This document shows positions 26,207-34,131 of a DNA stretch of 64,000 bases, one piece after another. The notes beneath the pieces are model-generated. The model searched no databases. It saw only the letters and a list, made by a program, of their open reading frames with translations, and was not told the DNA's origin. Where the stretch lies: the NCBI GenBank assembly GCA_016708925.1, contig JADJET010000001.1, positions 186,001 to 250,000 of the forward strand. The letters run 5' to 3'. This stretch comes from Gammaproteobacteria bacterium. GTDB taxonomy: Bacteria > Pseudomonadota > Gammaproteobacteria > Pseudomonadales > Porticoccaceae. How positions within the stretch are numbered: position 1 is the stretch's first letter; the number at the start of each line of letters is the position of its first letter. Both the position numbers and the translations under genes were made by a program.

Positions 26207-26539
26207 CGGTTCTGTTCGTGAGTCATCCCCTCTGCGGCAGGGTGGAGAGGGTCGTTTGGCGCATTGCTTTGGCTCGGATATCCGGCATGGGCCAAACCGA
26301 AAATTTGGTCAGGACAGAGAGTTACGGTGAAGTTTCTGGCTATTGGCTCGGCGGTTTGGCGCAAGGCGAGCAGATAGGCCAGGGTTTGAGCCAAAGCCAG
26401 CCCGGCACCGGCTTGACAAGCAGGCCATTCGGGATAGACTCTCGCGTTGAGTTCACTGCCTATCGGCTTTGAACCAATCGAGGTCTCGGCCGCTGAACCC
26501 GCGTAGCGAATCAGCGGCCTTTGTTTTTCTGGGCTGCCA
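26207..26539. other. intergenic region upstream of hsdR with an inverted repeat
   Basis: 333 bases without a convincing gene. It holds a 9-bp perfect inverted repeat, GGCCGCTGA (26488-26496) and TCAGCGGCC (26511-26519), followed by TTTGTTTTT, which looks like a rho-independent terminator for plus-strand transcription although no plus-strand gene precedes it. It may be a relic of a lost gene. The hsdR promoter should lie in the left part; no clear hexamers are seen. Confidence 0.45.
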
Positions 26540-27010
26540 TCACGAGCCACCTCCCAGCAAGCGGAGGCATGTAGCCCGGGACCATGCTGGCGAACTTCTG
26601 ATCTTCCCGATGCTGTTGTCGGCCTGGTAACAGGTCACAAAGTTGGCTTTCAGCGAGCCATCCTGTTTCAGCCCCATCGCGACCACGACGACGAAATCCT
26701 CGTAGACAACCGCCACGCGGCGCGTTGCGTCGTACTGGCGTGACGCCTTGTCCCAGCCTTCGAACAGCGCTGCGGTGGGGTGCTCCAGCGTCGCTTTGAT
26801 CCAATCGATGCGCTGCGCACGAACTGGCGAGAAGGCATCCTTGCGACCATCCCGCGCCGTGCTCTCGTAAAACATGTGGCCAAATTTGCCTGCACCGAAG
26901 TACACCCGGATGCCGTCAAAGGTCCGGATGTTGCCCCGGCAGTAAACCCGCTCGTAATGCGAACGGTATTCAACGACCGCGTCGTAATGAACGAGAGGCG
27001 GCAACGCCAT
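26540..27010 (-). CDS. uncharacterised protein, possible barnase/RelE-like nuclease fold
   Basis: 156 residues; I do not recognise the family with certainty. The start at ATG 27010 shares one base with the stop of the DUF3800 gene (TAATG), so the two are translationally coupled. Features: an aromatic/basic N-terminal half with GAGKFGHMFYES, then RAQRIDWIKATLEHPTAALFEGW, a hydrophobic strand RVAVVYEDFVVVVAMGL and NFVTCYQADNSIGKIRSSPAW. The arrangement of arginines, a hydrophobic beta hairpin and a C-terminal T-Y-(A/D) plus KIR motif recalls phage-associated barnase/EndoU/ColicinE5/RelE-like (PBECR) nucleases, but this is inference. It could be the toxin or effector of a small defence module. 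Confidence 0.55.
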   Translation of the reverse strand: MALPPLVHYDAVVEYRSHYERVYCRGNIRTFDGIRVYFGAGKFGHMFYESTARDGRKDAFSPVRAQRIDWIKATLEHPTAALFEGWDKASRQYDATRRVAVVYEDFVVVVAMGLKQDGSLKANFVTCYQADNSIGKIRSSPAWSRATCLRLLGGGS

Positions 27011-27708
27011 TACCAACCTCCCTGCAGGCGTATCTTGAAGATGTTGAACTTCTCTTCGCCCTTGTGGGTCGGCGCGAGTAGTCGGCCTAGTGCTGATTCG
27101 AGACGTTGGACCACGGCGGCTTTGGCGGTGCCGTCTCGCAGGGTGTCGTTGATGCGGCTGCTGGCGGCACCCAACAACAAATCGCACAACTGGATCAGTA
27201 CCACTTCATGAGACGGCAGCGACTGGATGTCGTCGATGCTCGATGTGAGGTTCGCGCGTGCAAGACACCTGGCCAGCACGGGGAGACGCTTCGGATCGCG
27301 GTTGCTCTTGACGTCGCAGAAGATCCGGTAGGCGTTGAAATCCAGAATCCAGTGATGCAGCAGCTGGTAATAGAACTTGTAGAAGCCCAGCTCGCCGTCG
27401 TTGTCGTGCAGAGCAAGATTGAGCTGGGTTCGATCAACGGCAATACAGCGGAAACGCAGATTGTCGCCATAGGCGAAGAACAGATCGATCAGTTCGACGT
27501 AAAAATCGCGGCGGTTGGGTGACACCTTGCTCCACTTGATTTCGCCCCATGCCGCGTGGCGTTCCCGCAGCACGCCGACACGTGATTTGATTTCGTTACG
27601 TAATTCCTCGGGTAGCCAGAGGCTGCCGATCATGAGGTGTCGCGCACGCGGATTCGCGGATGTCAGTACATCCGGATTGACTTCGTCGCAATACACCTCG
27701 AACTTCAT
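27010..27708 (-). CDS. DUF3800 domain protein
   Basis: 232 residues matching the DUF3800 pattern: N-terminal YCDEVNPDVL with the acidic residues expected of an RNase H-like fold, HLMIGSLWLPEEL, GEIKWSKVSPNRRDFYVELIDLFF, YRIFCDVKSNRD and the C-terminal VVLIQLCDLLLGAASS. DUF3800 proteins are frequent in defence islands and are proposed nucleases. It lies 16 bases after the HTH gene and one base overlaps the next gene. These three genes form a compact operon separate from the hsd genes. Confidence 0.8.
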   Translation of the reverse strand: MKFEVYCDEVNPDVLTSANPRARHLMIGSLWLPEELRNEIKSRVGVLRERHAAWGEIKWSKVSPNRRDFYVELIDLFFAYGDNLRFRCIAVDRTQLNLALHDNDGELGFYKFYYQLLHHWILDFNAYRIFCDVKSNRDPKRLPVLARCLARANLTSSIDDIQSLPSHEVVLIQLCDLLLGAASSRINDTLRDGTAKAAVVQRLESALGRLLAPTHKGEEKFNIFKIRLQGGW

Positions 27709-27724
27709 CGCTGTTCCTCTCGGA

Positions 27725-28057
27725 TCAATCCAGCACGATCAGAAACTCGGTGGCCAGTGCCTCCGGGCGCACGGCACGGGTATCCGGGCTGCGGTGCATC
27801 TTGACCAGACCGTGGCGCTCCAAATGACGCAGGGTACGCGACAGGTTGCTGGCCGCTCGGCCTGACCATTCGGCCAGCTCCAGCACGGTGCGCGGCTGGC
27901 GCTCGCGCATCAGGCGCAGCAGCGCGCGGTTCTCGTCCGACAGCAGGCTGGCCAACTGCCGCCAGGAATCGAACCAGACGGTGGGCGTGGGGCTGTTGGC
28001 GTCATTGACTGCCCGGCGGCCGGGTTTGGCCGGACGGATGCCAATCGCTGTGCGCAT
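27725..28057 (-). CDS. winged-helix (MarR-like/HVO_A0114-type) transcriptional regulator
   Basis: 110 residues. The centre contains a winged HTH: FDSWRQLASLLSDENRALLRLM, RQPRTVLELAEWSGRAASNLSRTLRHLERHGLVKM and a short C-terminal wing. The N-terminal 25 residues are basic and Pro-rich. As first gene of the DUF3800 operon it is the likely autoregulator or antitoxin-like component. Its own promoter should lie in 28058-28506. Confidence 0.75.
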   Translation of the reverse strand: MRTAIGIRPAKPGRRAVNDANSPTPTVWFDSWRQLASLLSDENRALLRLMRERQPRTVLELAEWSGRAASNLSRTLRHLERHGLVKMHRSPDTRAVRPEALATEFLIVLD

Positions 28058-28506
28058 GCTTGGGTTCCCCGATGTGGTTTCGGGATGCTATCAGATGCGG
28101 ATAATATCTGTCGCGGGCGGAGTGCTTTTCTGGGCACACGGGAAATGGGGATAGCGAATACGTTCGTGAATCAAGATGATTTTTAGCCGTACTGTTACGC
28201 GAACGAGCAGGAGGCGACGGAGTAAGAGGGTGGGAGGTATAGGAGCCGCCGGCCGAAGCTGGGGGTTCACACGGCCTGAAGCCGAATTTTGCCGCCGCAC
28301 CCTGGACGCAGTGTAGCAAAGCGCTTTCGGAATGCCATGTCTGGAGGCGCGCACGCGAAGATTTTTTTGGGCGCTATTCCGGCCTTCTCGGAACCCCCGG
28401 CGCCCCGTCACCATCCGGGTGGCAGCAGTTAGCCGCCTTGGATAGGATGGGGATGCGATATTCCAAGTGAGTTCCCATAACGACACAAATAGCGGGAGGC
28501 ATCACT
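28058..28506. other. right edge of the defence island, non-coding
   Basis: 449 bases without a gene I can support. It holds the presumed promoter of the minus-strand HTH-DUF3800 operon and the leader of the plus-strand LLM gene. A GC-rich part at about 28230-28320, with GAGCCGCCGGCCGAAGC, gives short open frames typical of extragenic repeats rather than proteins. Confidence 0.45.
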
Positions 28507-29346
28507 ATGGAAGTCGGCGTTCTTTATCTGCCCTCGGTCGGTTCGCTGGAAGAGAAGCTCAAGGGCTTCGCCGGCAAGCGCACTGACCTGTATCAGGAAT
28601 TGCTGCCCGATTTGACCGTGCAGAGCCAGTACCTCGATGAGCACGGCTATTACGGAGTCGGTTTTACCGAGCACCATTTTCATATCGAAGGATCCGAGGT
28701 ATCCAACAATCCCACCCTGCTCGGCGCCTACCTGGGGCCGAAAACCAGGCGGCTGCGCTGGGGGCAACTGGGCTATGTGCTGCCGGCCCAGCACCCCATC
28801 CGCATGGCGGAGGACGTCGCCATGCTGGATCAGATGCTGCAGGGCCGCGCCTTTTTCGGCATCGCGCGCGGCTATCAGGTGCGCTGGGTCAACAGCATGG
28901 GGCAACTGATTCAGGGTCTGCGGGACGCGCGGGATTTCGAGACCTACGACCGGGTGAAGCGCGAACTTTACGAAGAGCATTTCGAAATCGTGCTCAAGGC
29001 CTGGACCCAGCGCACCTTCACCCACAAGGGCAAGCACTGGGAGTTTCCGGTGCCCGGCCAGGTGTGGCCGGCGGCGGATTTCACCCGCAAGCTGGGCACC
29101 GGGGTGGACGCCGACGGCGTCGTCACCGAGATCGGCATTGCTCCGCCCTGCTACAACAATCGCGTGCCGGACATGTTCCAGCCGTTCAGTTTTTCGGTCA
29201 CCTCGCTGCGCTGGGCGGCGCGCAACAAGCTCGTTCCCATATCGCTGATGTGCGATCAGGATCTGGTGCAGGCGTATTTCACCGCGTTCCGGGACGAGGC
29301 GGCGCTCCCGGGCCGCAGCACCGGAATCAAAGCTTTGTTGCCGTAG
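28507..29346 (+). CDS. LLM-class oxidoreductase, C-terminally truncated
   Basis: 279 residues with a well-conserved LLM N-terminal two thirds: VGVLYLPSVGSLEEKLKG, YYGVGFTEHHFHIEGSEVSNNP, YVLPAQHPIRMAEDVAMLDQMLQGRAFFGIARGYQ and KGKHWEFPVPGQ. The protein ends ALPGRSTGIKALLP, whereas relatives continue for about 100 more residues; no continuation is seen in the other frames of 29347-29683. So the 3' end has been lost by deletion or rearrangement. GGGAGG precedes the ATG at a good distance. Whether the product still folds is doubtful. Confidence 0.75.
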   Translation: MEVGVLYLPSVGSLEEKLKGFAGKRTDLYQELLPDLTVQSQYLDEHGYYGVGFTEHHFHIEGSEVSNNPTLLGAYLGPKTRRLRWGQLGYVLPAQHPIRMAEDVAMLDQMLQGRAFFGIARGYQVRWVNSMGQLIQGLRDARDFETYDRVKRELYEEHFEIVLKAWTQRTFTHKGKHWEFPVPGQVWPAADFTRKLGTGVDADGVVTEIGIAPPCYNNRVPDMFQPFSFSVTSLRWAARNKLVPISLMCDQDLVQAYFTAFRDEAALPGRSTGIKALLP

Positions 29347-29683
29347 TCCGGCGGGCATCCCTGGCGCGACGTCTTGGCGTGGCACGTCGTTATGGCCATG
29401 ATCTGCCGCTGTCGCGTAACATGGCCGCGCAACAGAGTGTCCGTGGTTGGTGGGCAAGATCAGTCCGCGAATTCATTCTCACACTGACCGGCCAGTGCCA
29501 TGGAGCATTGGGCGTCATATGCTTCGACATCCCGAGCAGGCCGAAGCAGTAATCGCGCTGACGTGCAAGGTGTGGAGTAATGAAGGATGCAAGTCGGGTA
29601 CGCTCGTGCGCTGCATAGGGCATATTTTCAATCCGGCACCGCGACCGCTCCTGGCCGCCGCCGCTTGCATCGGAGAATTGTGA
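29347..29683. other. intergenic region after the truncated LLM gene
   Basis: 337 bases. No gene with recognisable domains on either strand and no LLM C-terminal homology in any frame. It contains the leader of the next gene, with GGAG about 10 bases before its ATG. Confidence 0.4.
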
Positions 29684-31138
29684 ATGGACAACTCGCGGCC
29701 CACCGCCGACAACGTACTGGTGAACACGTCCGGCGCGGTACAGAAAGCGCTGGCGGTCAACCTCAACCCGGCGCAGTACGGCAGCATTGTCGAAATCGGC
29801 GCCGGGCAGGAAACCGCGCGCTATTTCTTTCGGGCCGGTGGCGCGGCCGGCACCGTGGCCAAGACCATGTCGGCCTACGACATGACTTTCTCCGACGCGA
29901 TCTACGGTCGCGCACCGGGCGGCCGCTATGTGAGCCGCACGCGGCTGGGACGCATGCTCGATCATGAGTTCGGTCTGCTGATCGAGCGCCTGGAAGGTCG
30001 CCGCGAGGTCGAAACCACCTTTTTTGCCTATGCCGCCACGGTGGCAGCGCAAGGCTTCAAGCACCGCCAGGAATGCCACGGCTGGCTGGGCGTGCGTCTC
30101 CAGCTCGTGCCACAGGGGCCACCCAACGACATCGTGCTTCATGTCCGCATGCTGGATCTGGACGCACGCGCCCAGCAAGAAGCGCTCGGTGTGTTGGGCG
30201 TCAATCTGATTTACGGCGCCTTCCACCACGCCGGCGCGCCGGAGAAGCTCATCGAAAGTCTCGCCGATGATCTGTCCGGTGGTGCCAGCGCCGGTTCCGA
30301 TCGCATCGAGATCGACATGATCGCGTTCAGCGGCCCGGCGTTTGCCGGTTGCGAAAACCGCCTGCTGAACCTGCACCTGATCCGCAGTTGGCTGACGCGA
30401 GCGATCATGTTCGATCCCGACGGCCAGGTGGTGCAGCCGGGCGAAGCACTGCACCGCAAGGACGTGCTGGCGGTGCGCTCGAATTTCCGCCCGGCAACGC
30501 GCCGCCACGAGGACATGTTTCGGGCCGGCCTGGCCGCCTTTGGCGGCCACAGCGAGGACGTGCTGCCGGTGGCCGAAATGACCATGGCGACCGTGATGGA
30601 GGACGGTGACCGGGTCGACAACGCGGACTTCCTGGCCCGTGTCGATAGCCTGACCACGCTCGGCTACCACGTGCTGGTATCCGATTACCTGCGCTATTTC
30701 CGGCTGCGCGCGTTTCTGCGCCGCTACACGCAGGGTCGCATCGGCATCGTGGTGCGGCTCGACAACCTGCGCGACATCTTCAATCCGGAGTTTTACTCCG
30801 GTCTCGAAGGCGGCATCCTGGAGGCGTTTGGTCGGCTGTTTTGCGATCAAACCTCGATGTATGTGTATCCCGGCAAAGCCGGCGATGGCAGCCTGATCAC
30901 CGCGGACGACTTCGTCCCGGACCCCGCGGTGCACCACATCTACCGCCACCTGCAGGAGCACAACCGCATCCTGGCGCTGCCGGGCGTCAACCCGGAGGTG
31001 GTGGACATCGACTGGCGGCAGGTGTTGCCGGCATTGCGTGCCGACGCCCCGGGCTGGGCCAGACAGGTACCGCCGGTGGTGGCGGAGCTGATCCGCAATC
31101 GCGGCTTGTTCGGATACCCGCAAAAAGCTGTGGAGTAA
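29684..31138 (+). CDS. large conserved protein of unknown function
   Basis: 484 residues. Its opening VLVNTSGAVQKALAVNLNPAQYGSIVEIGAGQETARYFFRAGGAAGTVAKTMSAYDM-type block (shown here in parts) is very distinctive. I recall full-length homologues in varied bacteria, sometimes labelled nicotinate-nucleotide adenylyltransferase or TonB-related without experimental basis. Other landmarks are HGWLGVRLQLVPQGPPNDIVLHVRMLD, LGVNLIYGAFHH, EIDMIAFSGPAFAG and VSDYLRYFRLRAFLRRYTQGRIGIVV. There is no signal peptide and no transmembrane segment. It is free-standing between a truncated LLM gene and a transposase scrap. Real, but function unknown. Confidence 0.8.
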   Translation: MDNSRPTADNVLVNTSGAVQKALAVNLNPAQYGSIVEIGAGQETARYFFRAGGAAGTVAKTMSAYDMTFSDAIYGRAPGGRYVSRTRLGRMLDHEFGLLIERLEGRREVETTFFAYAATVAAQGFKHRQECHGWLGVRLQLVPQGPPNDIVLHVRMLDLDARAQQEALGVLGVNLIYGAFHHAGAPEKLIESLADDLSGGASAGSDRIEIDMIAFSGPAFAGCENRLLNLHLIRSWLTRAIMFDPDGQVVQPGEALHRKDVLAVRSNFRPATRRHEDMFRAGLAAFGGHSEDVLPVAEMTMATVMEDGDRVDNADFLARVDSLTTLGYHVLVSDYLRYFRLRAFLRRYTQGRIGIVVRLDNLRDIFNPEFYSGLEGGILEAFGRLFCDQTSMYVYPGKAGDGSLITADDFVPDPAVHHIYRHLQEHNRILALPGVNPEVVDIDWRQVLPALRADAPGWARQVPPVVAELIRNRGLFGYPQKAVE

Positions 31139-31164
31139 GCCCTGCCGGGCACCGGGGGTTGGGC

Positions 31165-31377
31165 GTCAGCCTAAACGCTTAGCGATCTCTGGCGCCGCCG
31201 AGGCTTTACCGAGATCGGCATAAATCTCGTCAAACAAGCCTCCAGCGTGCCCAGCGCTTCATCGACCAGGGAGCGCAGTGGATGAGCTTGCGGGACAAAA
31301 TCCGAAACGGTGTTCGTAGCGAATGGTTTCGGCTGGCGGGTGAAACACCGCGATAAATCACCGAGAAAACCCGCCAT
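31165..31377 (-). pseudogene. degenerate IS5-family-like transposase N-terminal fragment
   Basis: In one minus-strand frame SDFVPQAHPLRSLVDEALGTLEA is read, and in a neighbouring frame LFDEIYADLGKASAAPE follows. Joined, they match the N-terminal region of IS5/IS1182-type transposases (DHPLR..V..AL..L...F..LY...G..SI.PE). No other part of the element and no terminal repeats are found within the gap, so this is an old remnant. Confidence 0.6.
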
Positions 31378-31472
31378 GGAGACGCCCCGCCAGCCGCGGT
31401 CGCTCGATCAGGTGACCTAGCGTTACCGTGTCAAACATACACCCTGCGCACCCATCGCCAACCTCAAGTCCG

Positions 31473-32555
31473 TCAAGCGGCGCTGGCGTTCGGGCTTTTC
31501 CAGTTATGCAGCTCGGGGATGCAGCGCGCGCCGTACAGCTTCATGCTGCGCTCGCAATAGTCATAGGGCATACCGGCGAAACTGAAGCAACCGTTGAGCT
31601 GGAAATCGCCGAGGTCTTTCTGGCGTTTTTCGAGTTTTTCGAAAATCTGCTGTGCCGTGCCCCAGATCTGGAAATCGACGAAGGCATCCGCCACCTTGTC
31701 GAGCCCGAGTTCCTGAAGCATTTTGGCGGCATCGCCGTAAGCGGCGTAGCCCTTGGTGCCGGCAAAGTGCGAACCCGCCATCTCGTAGTGGTTGGCGGCG
31801 GTGAGGAAATAGGCCGCGATGTACTTGCGCGCCATCTCCTCGGCACGCTCGGCGCTGTCGTCGCAGATGATGAAATCGTTGCACAGCACGGGCAGCGGCT
31901 CGCGTCCGTGGTGCTTGCGGTACAGCTCCCGGTAGCGGTTCACTTCGGCGGCCATCTGCTCGATGGGGCGCTGCATGAACAGCATGATCTGGGACCCGAG
32001 CTCGGCGCCGGCATCGATGGAATCCGGCGACATGGCCACCGAGAAGGTGCGGCCGGCAAAGCTTTTCAGCGGGCGCGGACGGATTTCGACGCGGGGCTGC
32101 TTGACCACTTCGCCGTCGTATTCGGCGAATCCGGTTTCGAGCGCCGTGGTGATCACCCGGGCCGCTTCGTTGAACTTGGTGCGGCTCTGGTTCATGTCCA
32201 CGCGGAAGCCTTCGTATTCCAGGCGCGCCAGTCCACGTCCCATGCCGAGAATGGTGCGGCCGTTGCTGTAGTAATCGAGCAGCGCGATTTCTTCGGCTAC
32301 GCGCAGCGGGTCGTGCCAGGGCAGGATCACCGCGCCGGTGCCGAGCTTGATGCGGCTGGTGCAGCCGGCCATGTAGCTCAGAAACTGGGTGACATCGGGG
32401 CACATGGTGTAATCGGTGAAATGGTGTTCGACGCACCAGATCGAATCGAAACCGAAGGGCTCGGCCAGTTTGGCGAGCTTGAGTTCCGCGGTGTAGACCT
32501 CCTCATCGCTAAGGTTGCCGGGGTTCTGAAACAGCATCTGTATGCCGCATTCCAT
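31473..32555 (-). CDS. LLM-class flavin-dependent oxidoreductase
   Basis: 360 residues, paralogue of 15497-16573. N terminus MECGIQMLFQNPGNLSDEEVY, then FGFDSIWCVEHHFTDYTMCPDV, TGAVILPWHDPLRVAEEIALLDYYSNGRTILGMGRGLAR, and a C-terminal NGCFSFAGMPYDYCERSMKLYGARCIPEL. AGGAG lies 8 bases before the ATG at 32555. The frame is complete, so this serves as the reference for interpreting the start of the other copy. The substrate is unknown; relatives oxidise alkanes, terpenoids or xenobiotics with FMN or F420. Confidence 0.87.
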   Translation of the reverse strand: MECGIQMLFQNPGNLSDEEVYTAELKLAKLAEPFGFDSIWCVEHHFTDYTMCPDVTQFLSYMAGCTSRIKLGTGAVILPWHDPLRVAEEIALLDYYSNGRTILGMGRGLARLEYEGFRVDMNQSRTKFNEAARVITTALETGFAEYDGEVVKQPRVEIRPRPLKSFAGRTFSVAMSPDSIDAGAELGSQIMLFMQRPIEQMAAEVNRYRELYRKHHGREPLPVLCNDFIICDDSAERAEEMARKYIAAYFLTAANHYEMAGSHFAGTKGYAAYGDAAKMLQELGLDKVADAFVDFQIWGTAQQIFEKLEKRQKDLGDFQLNGCFSFAGMPYDYCERSMKLYGARCIPELHNWKSPNASAA

Positions 32556-32764
32556 CGGAGGACTCCTGTGGTAGCGCCGCAGCGCGGGGATTGGGAAGGT
32601 TTTAGGCCTCGTAACTTACCCCATACCACACCCTGCTGCCAGTCGGCCTAATTCGCCTCGCTCAATGACCTGGCGCAGCACATCGGCCTGATCCTGCGTC
32701 GCCATAGCCAACCACTTGCCCTAGAATCGGACGTACACCGCTGCCGGATCACGAGGACATGGGA

Positions 32765-33841
32765 ATGCTCATCTTTCGCCAATTGTTCGACCAGGAATCG
32801 TCCACCTACACCTATCTGCTCGGCGACAGCGATACCGGCGCCGCGGTGCTCATCGACCCGGTGTTCGAGCAGACGCGTCGCGACACCGCGCTGCTCGCGG
32901 AGCTCGGACTCAAGCTGACCGCGGTACTGGATACCCACTGCCACGCCGATCACGTCACCAGCGCCTGGCTGCTCAAGCAGCGCACCGGTGCCGAGATTCT
33001 GGTCGCCGCCAATTCCGGGGTCGAAGGCGCGGACCGCTATCTGCGCCAGGGCGACCACGTCCAGTTCGGCGCGCGCTATCTCGAGGTCCGCGAGACCCCC
33101 GGCCATACCAACGGCTGCCTCAGCTATGTGCTCGACGACGAAAGCATGGCCTTCACGGGCGACGCCCTGCTGATTCGCGGTTGCGGCCGCACGGATTTCC
33201 AGCAGGGCGATGCCGGGCGCCTGTATCGCTCCATCCATACGCAAATATTTTCCCTGCCGGACGCCACCCGCCTTTATCCGGGCCACGACTACCATGGCCT
33301 CACGGTCACCAGTGTCGGCGAAGAGAAGCGCTACAACCCGCGCTGCGGCGGGCAGATCAGCGAGACGGATTTTGCCGGCTACATGAACAACCTCGGCCTG
33401 GCTCATCCCAAAAAAATCGCTATCGCGGTGCCCGCCAACCTGAAGTGCGGCCGTCCCGACACCGGCGCGGTGCCGGACGACACGCCGGACTGGGCGCCCC
33501 TGACCTATACCTTCGCAGGACTCTGGGAGATCGATCCCCGCTGGCTGGAGGAACATCTGGAAGCCGTGCAGGTGCTGGATGTGCGCGAGCCCGATGAGTT
33601 CGAAGGTCCGCTCGGACATATCCCGGGCGCCCAGTTGATCCCGCTGGGCACACTGTCGGCGCGGATCGCCGAAGTGACGACCGACAAACCCGTGGTCACC
33701 GTGTGCCGCGCCGGCGGTCGCTCCGCCCAGGCGGCCGTGCTGCTGCAACGCGCCGGCATCGAGCGCGTCGCCAATCTGACCGGCGGCATGCTGCGCTGGC
33801 GCGCCGGTGGGCACACCGTGGTGGGTGGAGTGAGCGGCTGA
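32765..33841 (+). CDS. persulfide dioxygenase (ETHE1-like) fused to rhodanese
   Basis: 358 residues in two domains. Residues 1-240: metallo-beta-lactamase fold of ETHE1-type sulfur dioxygenase, with THCHADHVTSAW, HTNGCLSY, FTGDALLIRGCGRTDFQ and YPGHDYHG supplying the iron ligands. Residues 250-358: a rhodanese domain with the active-site loop CRAGGRS. Such fusions oxidise glutathione persulfide to sulfite/thiosulfate in sulfide detoxification. ATG 32765 is preferred over 32759 because GAGGA lies 7 bases upstream and the family begins MIFRQLFD. It stands alone, divergent from the LLM gene. Confidence 0.92.
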   Translation: MLIFRQLFDQESSTYTYLLGDSDTGAAVLIDPVFEQTRRDTALLAELGLKLTAVLDTHCHADHVTSAWLLKQRTGAEILVAANSGVEGADRYLRQGDHVQFGARYLEVRETPGHTNGCLSYVLDDESMAFTGDALLIRGCGRTDFQQGDAGRLYRSIHTQIFSLPDATRLYPGHDYHGLTVTSVGEEKRYNPRCGGQISETDFAGYMNNLGLAHPKKIAIAVPANLKCGRPDTGAVPDDTPDWAPLTYTFAGLWEIDPRWLEEHLEAVQVLDVREPDEFEGPLGHIPGAQLIPLGTLSARIAEVTTDKPVVTVCRAGGRSAQAAVLLQRAGIERVANLTGGMLRWRAGGHTVVGGVSG

Positions 33842-34131
33842 AGCGCACATCTAACAATCCGCCATGCCCGCGGACGAGGCTGTTGAAAACCCCGCAGCCG
33901 GCAGAAATGCCGGAAACACCCATCGTCTGGTGGGGCAAAGATCGATGGGCTGTGCCCACGCGGAGCATCCCCATGCGTAGGGCGGATAAGCGTCAGCACA
34001 TCCGCCGTGATCGCGGCTCCGCTCTCGCCGTCGGGCGCGTGGTTTTTCTGAAAATCCGTCATGCCCGCGGCAGCGGGCATCCAGTGCCTTGATCTTGACG
34101 GGCTCCTGCCCCCGCGCCGAGAAAGGCCGAG
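33842..34131. repeat. intergenic mosaic of extragenic repeats
   Basis: 290 bases made of repeat-like pieces: a half REP unit at 33861-33873; a segment GGCTGTGCCCACGCGGAG followed by GTAGGGCGGATAAGCG and ACATCCGCCGTG, a type of dispersed element seen in many Gammaproteobacteria; and a full REP-like palindrome at 34058-34084 (GTCATGCCCGC, GGCA, GCGGGCATCCAG). No gene is present. Confidence 0.6.

Noticed and set aside
26194..26550. 118-codon minus-strand frame upstream of hsdR
   Set aside because: Reads through an inverted repeat and shows no domain; composition unlike neighbouring genes.
28091..28486. 131-codon minus-strand frame at the island's right edge
   Set aside because: Arg/Pro-rich translation of a GC-rich extragenic stretch; no homology pattern or start signal.
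29447..29683. 78-codon frame before the large unknown protein
   Set aside because: No ribosome-binding site and no recognisable motif.
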